From Vespula vulgaris (Eukaryota; Arthropoda; Insecta; Hymenoptera; Vespidae): a stretch of DNA of 64,000 nucleotides. The stretch spans positions 1 through 64,000 of the forward strand of contig NC_066588.1 in assembly GCF_905475345.1 (NCBI RefSeq). Direction: 5' to 3'. Shown here in pieces: positions 1 through 11,710 of this stretch (its first letter is position 1; each line of letters opens with the position of its first letter). The position numbers and the translations under genes are program-made. The notes under the pieces were generated by a model, which saw only the letters and a list, made by a program, of their open reading frames with translations, was not told the origin of the DNA and did no database searches.

Positions 1-3000
1 CAGACGCAACCCAGACGCAACCCAGACGCAACCCAGACGCAACCCAGACGCAACCCAGACGCAACCCAGACGCAACCCAGACGCAACCCAGACGCAACCC
101 AGACGCAACCCAGACGCAACCCAGACGCAACCCAGACGCAACCCAGACGCAACCCAGACGCAACCCAGACGCAACCCAGACGCAACCCAGACGCAACCCA
201 GACGCAACCCAGACGCAACCCAGACGCAACCCAGACGCAACCCAGACGCAACCCAGACGCAACCCAGACGCAACCCAGACGCAACCCAGACGCAACCCAG
301 ACGCAACCCAGACGCAACCCAGACGCAACCCAGACGCAACCCAGACGCAACCCAGACGCAACCCAGACGCAACCCAGACGCAACCCAGACGCAACCCAGA
401 CGCAACCCAGACGCAACCCAGACGCAACCCAGACGCAACCCAGACGCAACCCAGACGCAACCCAGACGCAACCCAGACGCAACCCAGACGCAACCCAGAC
501 GCAACCCAGACGCAACCCAGACGCAACCCAGACGCAACCCAGACGCAACCCAGACGCAACCCAGACGCAACCCAGACGCAACCCAGACGCAACCCAGACG
601 CAACCCAGACGCAACCCAGACGCAACCCAGACGCAACCCAGACGCAACCCAGACGCAACCCAGACGCAACCCAGACGCAACCCAGACGCAACCCAGACGC
701 AACCCAGACGCAACCCAGACGCAACCCAGACGCAACCCAGACGCAACCCAGACGCAACCCAGACGCAACCCAGACGCAACCCAGACGCAACCCAGACGCA
801 ACCCAGACGCAACCCAGACGCAACCCAGACGCAACCCAGACGCAACCCAGACGCAACCCAGACGCAACCCAGACGCAACCCAGACGCAACCCAGACGCAA
901 CCCAGACGCAACCCAGACGCAACCCAGACGCAACCCAGACGCAACCCAGACGCAACCCAGACGCAACCCAGACGCAACCCAGACGCAACCCAGACGCAAC
1001 CCAGACGCAACCCAGACGCAACCCAGACGCAACCCAGACGCAACCCAGACGCAACCCAGACGCAACCCAGACGCAACCCAGACGCAACCCAGACGCAACC
1101 CAGACGCAACCCAGACGCAACCCAGACGCAACCCAGACGCAACCCAGACGCAACCCAGACGCAACCCAGACGCAACCCAGACGCAACCCAGACGCAACCC
1201 AGACGCAACCCAGACGCAACCCAGACGCAACCCAGACGCAACCCAGACGCAACCCAGACGCAACCCAGACGCAACCCAGACGCAACCCAGACGCAACCCA
1301 GACGCAACCCAGACGCAACCCAGACGCAACCCAGACGCAACCCAGACGCAACCCAGACGCAACCCAGACGCAACCCAGACGCAACCCAGACGCAACCCAG
1401 ACGCAACCCAGACGCAACCCAGACGCAACCCAGACGCAACCCAGACGCAACCCAGACGCAACCCAGACGCAACCCAGACGCAACCCAGACGCAACCCAGA
1501 CGCAACCCAGACGCAACCCAGACGCAACCCAGACGCAACCCAGACGCAACCCAGACGCAACCCAGACGCAACCCAGACGCAACCCAGACGCAACCCAGAC
1601 GCAACCCAGACGCAACCCAGACGCAACCCAGACGCAACCCAGACGCAACCCAGACGCAACCCAGACGCAACCCAGACGCAACCCAGACGCAACCCAGACG
1701 CAACCCAGACGCAACCCAGACGCAACCCAGACGCAACCCAGACGCAACCCAGACGCAACCCAGACGCAACCCAGACGCAACCCAGACGCAACCCAGACGC
1801 AACCCAGACGCAACCCAGACGCAACCCAGACGCAACCCAGACGCAACCCAGACGCAACCCAGACGCAACCCAGACGCAACCCAGACGCAACCCAGACGCA
1901 ACCCAGACGCAACCCAGACGCAACCCAGACGCAACCCAGACGCAACCCAGACGCAACCCAGACGCAACCCAGACGCAACCCAGACGCAACCCAGACGCAA
2001 CCCAGACGCAACCCAGACGCAACCCAGACGCAACCCAGACGCAACCCAGACGCAACCCAGACGCAACCCAGACGCAACCCAGACGCAACCCAGACGCAAC
2101 CCAGACGCAACCCAGACGCAACCCAGACGCAACCCAGACGCAACCCAGACGCAACCCAGACGCAACCCAGACGCAACCCAGACGCAACCCAGACGCAACC
2201 CAGACGCAACCCAGACGCAACCCAGACGCAACCCAGACGCAACCCAGACGCAACCCAGACGCAACCCAGACGCAACCCAGACGCAACCCAGACGCAACCC
2301 AGACGCAACCCAGACGCAACCCAGACGCAACCCAGACGCAACCCAGACGCAACCCAGACGCAACCCAGACGCAACCCAGACGCAACCCAGACGCAACCCA
2401 GACGCAACCCAGACGCAACCCAGACGCAACCCAGACGCAACCCAGACGCAACCCAGACGCAACCCAGACGCAACCCAGACGCAACCCAGACGCAACCCAG
2501 ACGCAACCCAGACGCAACCCAGACGCAACCCAGACGCAACCCAGACGCAACCCAGACGCAACCCAGACGCAACCCAGACGCAACCCAGACGCAACCCAGA
2601 CGCAACCCAGACGCAACCCAGACGCAACCCAGACGCAACCCAGACGCAACCCAGACGCAACCCAGACGCAACCCAGACGCAACCCAGACGCAACCCAGAC
2701 GCAACCCAGACGCAACCCAGACGCAACCCAGACGCAACCCAGACGCAACCCAGACGCAACCCAGACGCAACCCAGACGCAACCCAGACGCAACCCAGACG
2801 CAACCCAGACGCAACCCAGACGCAACCCAGACGCAACCCAGACGCAACCCAGACGCAACCCAGACGCAACCCAGACGCAACCCAGACGCAACCCAGACGC
2901 AACCCAGACGCAACCCAGACGCAACCCAGACGCAACCCAGACGCAACCCAGACGCAACCCAGACGCAACCCAGACGCAACCCAGACGCAACCCAGACGCA

Positions 3001-5269
3001 ACCCAGACGCAACCCAGACGCAACCCAGACGCAACCCAGACGCAACCCAGACGCAACCCAGACGCAACCCAGACGCAACCCAGACGCAACCCAGACGCAA
3101 CCCAGACGCAACCCAGACGCAACCCAGACGCAACCCAGACGCAACCCAGACGCAACCCAGACGCAACCCAGACGCAACCCAGACGCAACCCAGACGCAAC
3201 CCAGACGCAACCCAGACGCAACCCAGACGCAACCCAGACGCAACCCAGACGCAACCCAGACGCAACCCAGACGCAACCCAGACGCAACCCAGACGCAACC
3301 CAGACGCAACCCAGACGCAACCCAGACGCAACCCAGACGCAACCCAGACGCAACCCAGACGCAACCCAGACGCAACCCAGACGCAACCCAGACGCAACCC
3401 AGACGCAACCCAGACGCAACCCAGACGCAACCCAGACGCAACCCAGACGCAACCCAGACGCAACCCAGACGCAACCCAGACGCAACCCAGACGCAACCCA
3501 GACGCAACCCAGACGCAACCCAGACGCAACCCAGACGCAACCCAGACGCAACCCAGACGCAACCCAGACGCAACCCAGACGCAACCCAGACGCAACCCAG
3601 ACGCAACCCAGACGCAACCCAGACGCAACCCAGACGCAACCCAGACGCAACCCAGACGCAACCCAGACGCAACCCAGACGCAACCCAGACGCAACCCAGA
3701 CGCAACCCAGACGCAACCCAGACGCAACCCAGACGCAACCCAGACGCAACCCAGACGCAACCCAGACGCAACCCAGACGCAACCCAGACGCAACCCAGAC
3801 GCAACCCAGACGCAACCCAGACGCAACCCAGACGCAACCCAGACGCAACCCAGACGCAACCCAGACGCAACCCAGACGCAACCCAGACGCAACCCAGACG
3901 CAACCCAGACGCAACCCAGACGCAACCCAGACGCAACCCAGACGCAACCCAGACGCAACCCAGACGCAACCCAGACGCAACCCAGACGCAACCCAGACGC
4001 AACCCAGACGCAACCCAGACGCAACCCAGACGCAACCCAGACGCAACCCAGACGCAACCCAGACGCAACCCAGACGCAACCCAGACGCAACCCAGACGCA
4101 ACCCAGACGCAACCCAGACGCAACCCAGACGCAACCCAGACGCAACCCAGACGCAACCCAGACGCAACCCAGACGCAACCCAGACGCAACCCAGACGCAA
4201 CCCAGACGCAACCCAGACGCAACCCAGACGCAACCCAGACGCAACCCAGACGCAACCCAGACGCAACCCAGACGCAACCCAGACGCAACCCAGACGCAAC
4301 CCAGACGCAACCCAGACGCAACCCAGACGCAACCCAGACGCAACCCAGACGCAACCCAGACGCAACCCAGACGCAACCCAGACGCAACCCAGACGCAACC
4401 CAGACGCAACCCAGACGCAACCCAGACGCAACCCAGACGCAACCCAGACGCAACCCAGACGCAACCCAGACGCAACCCAGACGCAACCCAGACGCAACCC
4501 AGACGCAACCCAGACGCAACCCAGACGCAACCCAGACGCAACCCAGACGCAACCCAGACGCAACCCAGACGCAACCCAGACGCAACCCAGACGCAACCCA
4601 GACGCAACCCAGACGCAACCCAGACGCAACCCAGACGCAACCCAGACGCAACCCAGACGCAACCCAGACGCAACCCAGACGCAACCCAGACGCAACCCAG
4701 ACGCAACCCAGACGCAACCCAGACGCAACCCAGACGCAACCCAGACGCAACCCAGACGCAACCCAGACGCAACCCAGACGCAACCCAGACGCAACCCAGA
4801 CGCAACCCAGACGCAACCCAGACGCAACCCAGACGCAACCCAGACGCAACCCAGACGCAACCCAGACGCAACCCAGACGCAACCCAGACGCAACCCAGAC
4901 GCAACCCAGACGCAACCCAGACGCAACCCAGACGCAACCCAGACGCAACCCAGACGCAACCCAGACGCAACCCAGACGCAACCCAGACGCAACCCAGACG
5001 CAACCCAGACGCAACCCAGACGCAACCCAGACGCAACCCAGACGCAACCCAGACGCAACCCAGACGCAACCCAGACGCAACCCAGACGCAACCCAGACGC
5101 AACCCAGACGCAACCCAGACGCAACCCAGACGCAACCCAGACGCAACCCAGACGCAACCCAGACGCAACCCAGACGCAACCCAGACGCAACCCAGACGCA
5201 ACCCAGACGCAACCCAGACGCAACCCAGACGCAACCCAGACGCAACCCAGACGCAACCCAGACGCAACC
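1..5269. repeat. Telomere: 479 perfect copies of an 11-base repeat
   Basis: The tract is an unbroken array of CAGACGCAACC on the + strand, which reads TTGCGTCTGGG on the other strand. The phase is unchanged from base 1 to 5269, which is exactly 479 units with no substitution or indel that I could see. The C-rich strand runs 5' to 3' inward and the G/T-rich strand runs outward, as expected for telomerase-made DNA at a left chromosome end. The canonical insect repeat is TTAGG. Longer motifs are known from Hymenoptera, and this 11-mer fits that pattern. Such homogeneity suggests active telomerase synthesis rather than a satellite drifting by mutation. The alternative is an interstitial satellite, but the position at the window edge, the strand polarity and the decay just inside argue against it. 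Confidence 0.93.
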
Positions 5270-5940
5270 TATTTTGCAGAAAAAACCTTCAGTCACAACC
5301 TCGAACACAACCTCGGACACAACCTTCAGACACAACCTCGGACACAACCTTCAGACACAACCTTCAGACACAACCTTCAGACACACCCTCGGACACAACC
5401 TTCAGACACAACCTTCAGACACAACCTCGGACACAACCTTCAGACACAACCTTCAGACACAACCTCGGACACAACCTTCAGACACAACCTTCAGACACAA
5501 CCTCGGACACAACCTTCAGACACAACCTTCAGACACAACCTCGGACACAACCTTCAGACACAACCTTCAGACACAACCTTCAGACACAACCTCGGACACA
5601 ACCTTCAGACACAACCTGCAGACACAACCTTCAGACGCAACCTCAGACACAACCTTCGGACGCAACCTTCGGACACTACCTTCAGACGCAACCTTAGACC
5701 CAACCTTCAGACACTACCTTCAGACACAACCTGCAGACACAACCTCAGATCCAACCTTCGGACGCAACTTTCGGACACAACCTTCAGACGCAACCTCAGA
5801 CCCAACCTTCAGACACTACCTTCAGACCCAACCTGCAGACACAACCTCAGACCCAACCTTCAAACACAACCTTCAGACACAACCTCAGACTCAACCTCAG
5901 ACACAACCTTCAGACAATACTTTTTCTACAACTTTTACAG
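5270..5940. repeat. Variant telomere-like array of 12- and 13-base units
   Basis: Directly inside the perfect telomere, after a ~20-base break (TATTTTGCAGAAAAA), lies an array that mixes CTTCAGACACAAC (13 bases) with CTCGGACACAAC (12 bases). It becomes more divergent away from the end, with CAGATCCAAC, CGGACGCAAC and CAGACTCAAC forms. The units keep the CAGACxCAAC heart of the telomeric motif but add bases between repeats. The decay continues to about 6000 as CA-rich sequence. An open frame of 233 codons crosses the tract only because the units contain few stops. I regard it as non-coding. Confidence 0.85.
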
Positions 5941-6309
5941 AATTTTCTCACAAGTTTTACGCACCTTTTACGTAAGTCTCACACAACTTTTACACACATT
6001 TTGGACATCTCACACCACTTTTGCACAACTCTCATACAGTTCTTATACGTCTCTTTTACAATCTTTCCACAGCTTATGCCGCATAATTTAACATGAAACA
6101 GAAGGAAGTCTGATAGAATACTGAACGCAAATCAGACGTACTGCAGGCGGAATGTCATCGAAGCTCAGTCGTGTCTCTTATTCAATAAAGACGCAAGCTT
6201 GATGTAACCGTTTTCTTTTTAGACGATTATTCAAAGGCGTCGTATAAATGATCAATCACAAACATTCAAATTCTGATGTCTACTTATAGTTTTTCCTCTG
6301 TTTAATATT
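5941..6309. other. Subtelomeric transition sequence, no gene seen
   Basis: CA-rich degenerate telomere-like sequence runs to about 6060. It is followed by unique AT-rich sequence containing a CAATAAAG stretch near 6183. No coding exon, RNA gene or regular repeat is recognisable. Confidence 0.5.
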
Positions 6310-6445
6310 ACATAATAAAATCACACAAATATCATGCAATAAAATTAAACAAATAGTATATATTAAAATGAGACAAATATTATACAATAAAATCAGGCAA
6401 ATAGTATACAATAAAATGAAACAAATATTATACACTAAAATCAGT
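6310..6445. repeat. AT-rich minisatellite, ~24-base unit
   Basis: About five tandem, imperfect copies of a unit like ACAAATAtTATACAATAAAAT(c/g)a. Successive copies start about 24-25 bases apart. The short open frame across it is compositionally simple and not a gene. Confidence 0.7.
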
Positions 6446-6459
6446 CTGAGAGTGATTAC

Positions 6460-9400
6460 ACGGAAATTACGGAGGCCTGCTACCTGTTTTAGAAAATGGC
6501 CGGTAGAGGCACTCTACGCTCTCATTCGTACGTACACACTTACGTTCACACCCATATGGCGGTGCCCCTGGGATTATGCAAATATGTTGTCATTTATCGA
6601 TTCTACGTAATATTTAGAAAAATAAGCTGGGCATTACAGATAAACAGGAAAAACCAATCGATTACCTAAGAGAGAGGAACATAAGAAAAATAATTACTTC
6701 ATATCACTGGATGGTTTTTATGCGATTACTGTGGAATTACGTCGAACCACTGTAAACCACCATAATACGTACTAGAATTTTTGCAAAATTTGTAAGGGTT
6801 ACATAGAAACGAGCTTTATGGAAATGCTGGTGGTTACGCCGATTTTTCGATAATAACGCAAACGCCCCACGGACTATGCTAATTGCTGTTTATTAAATAA
6901 CTACGTTAATATCTAGGATTAGTAAGTTGGTGGATGAAGATACCGTGGAAATTACACGGACATTTAGGAATTATGCAAAATCGACAAGCATTTTGACAAG
7001 CATTAGGTAGAAACAAATTTATTCGCTTATGCGGACACTATGACGTTACGCCTGACGCTCGGAGGCCACCTAAATACGTTCTAGGATTGACGACAAATCT
7101 ATGAGGATATACAGAAATGCTGCACTTTATGAAGACGCTGGTCGTTACTTGATTCGTAGGAAATAACGAATATGCCCCTGGGATTATGCAACGATGTTGT
7201 CGTTTAAGTAACCTCTCTAGAATCTAGGGAAATAAGATGGGTACTACGGATAACCTAGAAATTACGTCGGTATATTAGTAATTATTGAAGACAGATATTA
7301 CATAAGAATAAAAAATAAAACACAAATACTTACTTCAAATCGCCAGTCGGATAAGCCAAAATCTGTAAGGGTTACCCAGAAACGATGAGCTTTATAAAGA
7401 TGCTGGTAGTTCGTATAGTCTACGTAAATAATGCAACCGCCTCAGGGACTATTCAAAAATGCTATCGACTAAATAACCTCGTTAATATCTAGAATTAATA
7501 AGCTGATCGTTACAGATATCCTGGAAATTACACGGTCATCTAGGAGTTAGGAAAAATCGACATCCATTACGGAAAAACAATATACTTGAACGAAATCACG
7601 AGATGGTTATGCGGAAAAAAATGAGATTACGGAGAAAGCTCGGAGGCCAAAAATGTCGTTTAAGTAACCTCGCTAGTATCTAAGAAAATAACCTGGGTAT
7701 TGCTGATAAACCTAGGAACTACGTCGGTACGTTAGGAACTATTGAAAAACCGAGGGATTACCTAAAAAGAAAACGGACAAATACTTCTAATCACCGGATG
7801 GTAAAGCGAAGACAGTAGGGTTATGTCCCACGCTGTAGATTGCGTACTTAGATTTTTGTAAAATCTGTAGGTTACGCAGAAATGCCGGACTTTATGAAAA
7901 TGCTAGTAGTTACGCAAATTCGTCGGATATAACGAGTGCCCCGCGGATTATGCAAAAAAAAATGCAGTCGATAAAATAACCTCGGTAATATCTTCGATTA
8001 ATAAGCCGACAATTGTAAATACACGGGAACTACACGGTCATCCACAAGTTATCGAAAACCGACAGGAATTTACACAAGTATTACGTACAAAGGCAAGTAC
8101 TTACGCGAAATCACAGGGTGGTAATGCGGAAACAATCGGATTACGCCGCATTCTCGGAGGCCACTTAAATACGCCCTATTACCGACGCCAAATCTACAAG
8201 GATTACACAGAAACGCCGCATTTCCTGAAAACCCTAGTATTTACGCAGATTCGTCGGAAATAACGCGAGTGCCCCACAGATTATGCAAAAAAAATGCAGT
8301 CGATCATATAACCTCGGTAATATCTTCGATTAATAAGCCGACAGTTGTAAATACACGGGAACTACACGGTCATCCCCGAGTTATCGAAAACCGACAGGAA
8401 TTTACACAAGTATTACGTATAAATGCAAGTACTTACGCGAAATCACAGGGTGGTAACGCGGAAACAATCGGATTACGCCGCATTCTCGGAGGCTACCTAA
8501 ATACGTCCTATTACCGACGCCAAATCTACAAGGATTACACAGAAACGCTGCACTTCCTGAAAACCCTAGTATTTACGCAGATTCTTCGGAAATAACGCGA
8601 GTGCCCCACAGATTATGCAAAATAAATGCAGTCGATCATATAACCTCGGTAATATCTTCGATTAATAAGCTGATAGTTGCAGATACACATGAAAGTACAC
8701 GGTCATCTACGCGGTCATCTACGCGGTCATCTACGAGTAAAACCCTAGTATTTACGCAGATTCGTCGGATCTAACGAGTGCCCCACGAATTATAAAAAAG
8801 GAAAAAAGAAAAAATGCTGTCGTTTCAATAACCTAGCTAGTATCTACGAAAATAAGCTGCTTAGAGTATTCTACGAATAACGCAGCTGTTAAGAATGTCA
8901 AAAAGAAAAACCTCCGACAGGCATTATGAAAAAAGAAAAAAGAAGTACTTTCGACAAATCTCGGGATCGTTATGTAAAAATACGTTACGCTACGTTACAC
9001 TAGGGCTTTCAAATCGTGCAAAGGTTTCGCAAAATCGCTTGGCGTTGTAAAGAAGTTGGACATTGCAACGATTCATCGGAAGTACCCCTGGGACTATGCA
9101 AATATTCTGTCGGGTAAGTAACCCATCTAGTATCATGGAAAATAAGCTAGGGCTCTAAATACCCTCCAAATTACGATATACGCGAAGAATTACGCGACGA
9201 ATAGAGATCACGTTAAAAAAAAAATACGGTCGATAACTAAGTGATAATGTGGAAACGTTAGAGTTAAGTAGACACGCTAAAATGAAGCTAAATACACGCC
9301 ACGGTTTACACAGAGACGTTAGGCTATATAAAAACGCGGATTCTTCGGATAAAACGAAAATATCCCGAACTATGAAAAAAAAAAAAATGCCGCAGTTTAA

Positions 9401-10000
9401 ATAACTTCGCTGGTATCTAGGAAAATGAGCTGCGGGTTGCAGATACTATGCAATTTACGCAACACGCGTAGAATTACGGAACGAACATAAAGGCAGTAAG
9501 TGAGAAAAATACTTACTGCAAATCGTTGGGTCGCATCTGGATTACACCGAAGTTGGACCACAGAAGTTCGGCTGAATACACGCAAAGGTTTACACAAAAT
9601 CTGTAAGGATTATATAGATACGGTGGGCTTCATACAAAAAAAAAGAAACTACTGATTACGCGCATTCGTTCAAAACGACGCAATGCCCTCAACATTATGC
9701 AAAAAAAATACCATCGCTTCAGTAATCTCGATAGTATGTAGGTGAATAAATAACTCCGAGGTTGCAGATAACCTGAAAAAGACAAAACTCTGGGTGTCCA
9801 CGTTGGACGTTGCGAAAAATCGACAGGACTTACGTGTAAAAAAAAACCCATACCTTGCCAAATGGATACTTACGCCGAACCACGTAGTGGGCGAAATCGC
9901 TGGGTTGCGTCTGGCAGAGCCAGAGAATTTACCTAAATAAGGGTTAGGGGTTTACGCAATATTTCTAAGGGTTACGCCAATCTGTTCGGAATTACGCAAC
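6460..10000. repeat. Subtelomeric degenerate tandem family, ~0.3 kb unit
   Basis: A recurring block reads 'TTCGTCGGA..AACG.GTGCCCC.CGGATTATGCAAA..TG' and then 'AATAACCTCG.TA.TATC' and 'AATAAGC'. Recognisable anchors lie near 6550, 6845, 7150, 7420, 7918, 8249, 8581, 8757, 9079, 9352 and 9670. The three central copies at 7918, 8249 and 8581 are spaced 331-332 bases and are nearly identical for about 300 bases. Flanking copies are shorter and much more diverged. Short open frames inside are broken differently in each copy, so I see no gene. Units also contain TTACG-rich simple sequence and, in the copies nearest 9.5-9.9 kb, fragments of the telomeric motif in the opposite orientation. Confidence 0.8.
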
Positions 10001-10115
10001 ACGCTTAATTACGCACGAATGGATTCACGGTAGTTGAAACGCTCTACCATGCCCTAAAATTTCCGGTACACGCGTTGGACCGCGTTGAACCGCGCTAAAC
10101 CTAGATCATTTTTAT
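10001..10115. other. Short spacer, GC-rich motif repeats
   Basis: Non-coding. Three close repeats of a GCG(T/C)T(G/A)(G/A)ACC-like motif lie at about 10070-10100, as in CGCGTTGGACCGCGTTGAACC. Nothing else is recognised. Confidence 0.4.
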
Positions 10116-10812
10116 TTTTTGTCGTTTTACAATCATTTAAGCAATGTACGCTACATATGTACGCTCGGTAGTATCAAACTAATATTTACAGAATACAACC
10201 CCGCCGCTCAAGCTTTATACCGCTCGTAGTACGTAGAAAATAATTTTAATCGAACGTTTCGCAGAACAGAAATCTGCTTACATACTGCCTTCTATTTAAG
10301 CTTCTTTTTTTTCGACGCTTTCTTATTACAATGATAAAAATAATATTTTTTCTTTTTTAGTATATGAGCATTTCAATTATTCGCGAAGCTGGGGTCACGC
10401 GATATCCTAAGAATCGTCTAAAAAGATGTTTGTTGTTACGGATAAATACTGGACGACGGTTTTCGATACGCCCGACGGTGGTCTAAAATTCTCTTAACGC
10501 ATCAAATTTATGTATGCTTTCTATCACTTTACAATTATTTAAAGAATCTATAATATACGATTGGTCGATATAAAATAAGATTTAAACAATAATACAACCG
10601 CTTAAACGTTGCACCGCACGTAATATCTTGTGAAGTATAAAACAATTTTATGTTAACATTCCGGAAAGAAATCAACTGATGTACTACCTTCCAATTGAAG
10701 TTTCTTTTTTTCAACGCTCTATAAACTCCAACAATATTATAACAATGATTCTAACAAATTTGTTTCTATCTTGTAATTTTTCGTAAAACATCGCAATTAT
10801 GCGCAAGACTAA
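10116..10812. repeat. ~400-base tandem duplication, two diverged copies
   Basis: Bases ~10116-10412 and ~10513-10812 align over their length. Shared landmarks are the TTTACAAT(C/T)ATTTAA start, the AATACAACC(..)CGCT core, the ATACTGCCTTC(T/C)ATTT..AAG(C/T)TTCTTTTTTT segment and the CGCAATTAT(T/G)CGC-like end. Neither copy holds a credible exon. Confidence 0.65.
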
Positions 10813-10869
10813 AGCAGGGGAATCGTTTGAAATGCTGATGGTTACGCAAAACGCTGAGAATTGAACAGA

Positions 10870-11095
10870 ATACGACGTTAGGGATTGCGCAGGTACGCTG
10901 AGGGTGTCGCAGAAACGCTTAAGGGTATCGTGCAGGATCGCTTAGGGTGTCACGCAGGATCGGTTAGGGTGTCGCGCAAAAACGCTCAGGGTATCGCAGA
11001 AACGCTCAGGGTATTGCAGAAACACGCTTAGGGTATTGCAGTATCGCTTAGGGTGTCACGCAGAAACGCTTAGGGGTGCGCAAAATCGCTGAGAA
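10870..11095. repeat. Minisatellite with TTAGGG-containing ~25-base units
   Basis: About eight imperfect tandem units follow the pattern CGCTtAGGGTgTCaCGCAGaAA, with spacing of about 22-30 bases. Several units contain TTAGGG or CTCAGGG. Bounded on both sides by unique sequence. No coding potential. Confidence 0.75.
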
Positions 11096-11700
11096 TTACG
11101 TAGAACGTTGGAGCTTAAGCGGATTTAAAGAAGCAATACGCACGAAGGAGAGGCGAGTCTTCTTTCGGTTCGGTAAAATGAAGGAAGCGTTGTTTTCCTG
11201 CTGATTTTAACCCAATGGAAGATTCTTCAAAATTCCATCCTTCGTTATTGCTTCCATCGCATCTTCCTGGCTCCTTTCCTTTCCTTTCTCATCTTCATAT
11301 TCATAATAGATCCTAGAGGAAGGAGGCTTTCCTATTTTAGGAAAATAATAAAAATGCAGTATTGAAACCTATAATAAAGTACATGGCGATAAAAAATACT
11401 AAAATATCATTAAACAATGCTAACCATGAGTCGCAATTTTACAAAGACCATTTCCAACTAGAGCGTTGAATTGTTCTTTTACCCGTATCCAAACAGTAGA
11501 ACGAAATTACAACATAGGCTTCCTATAAGAAAAAAAAAAAGAAAAAAAAAGAAAAAAAATTAACAAAGTTAATAAAAATAGTGTTATAATAAAAATATCA
11601 AAATGTTAAGTATTCCTCATCAGACAAGAGAATAAAGAACCATCTTGCTCTAACGAGCGTGATACTTAGGAACTGCTATCCGGGAATCCACGACCCAATT
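11096..11700. other. Subtelomeric spacer, no gene seen
   Basis: AT-rich sequence with A/G-rich runs (for example around 11530-11560) and a CTTTCCT-rich stretch near 11270. No exon, RNA gene or clear repeat recognised. Confidence 0.4.
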
Positions 11701-11710
11701 AACACATATA

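Noticed and set aside
5274..5975. 233-codon open frame of HNLQTQPSDTT-like repeats
   Set aside because: It lies wholly in the variant telomere array. The 12/13-base units just happen to lack stops in this phase, and there is no natural composition, splice structure or downstream gene.
8269..8595. 108-codon frame in the subtelomere
   Set aside because: It spans one repeat unit, and neighbouring copies of the same unit carry stops or shifts in the equivalent frame, so no coding constraint is visible.
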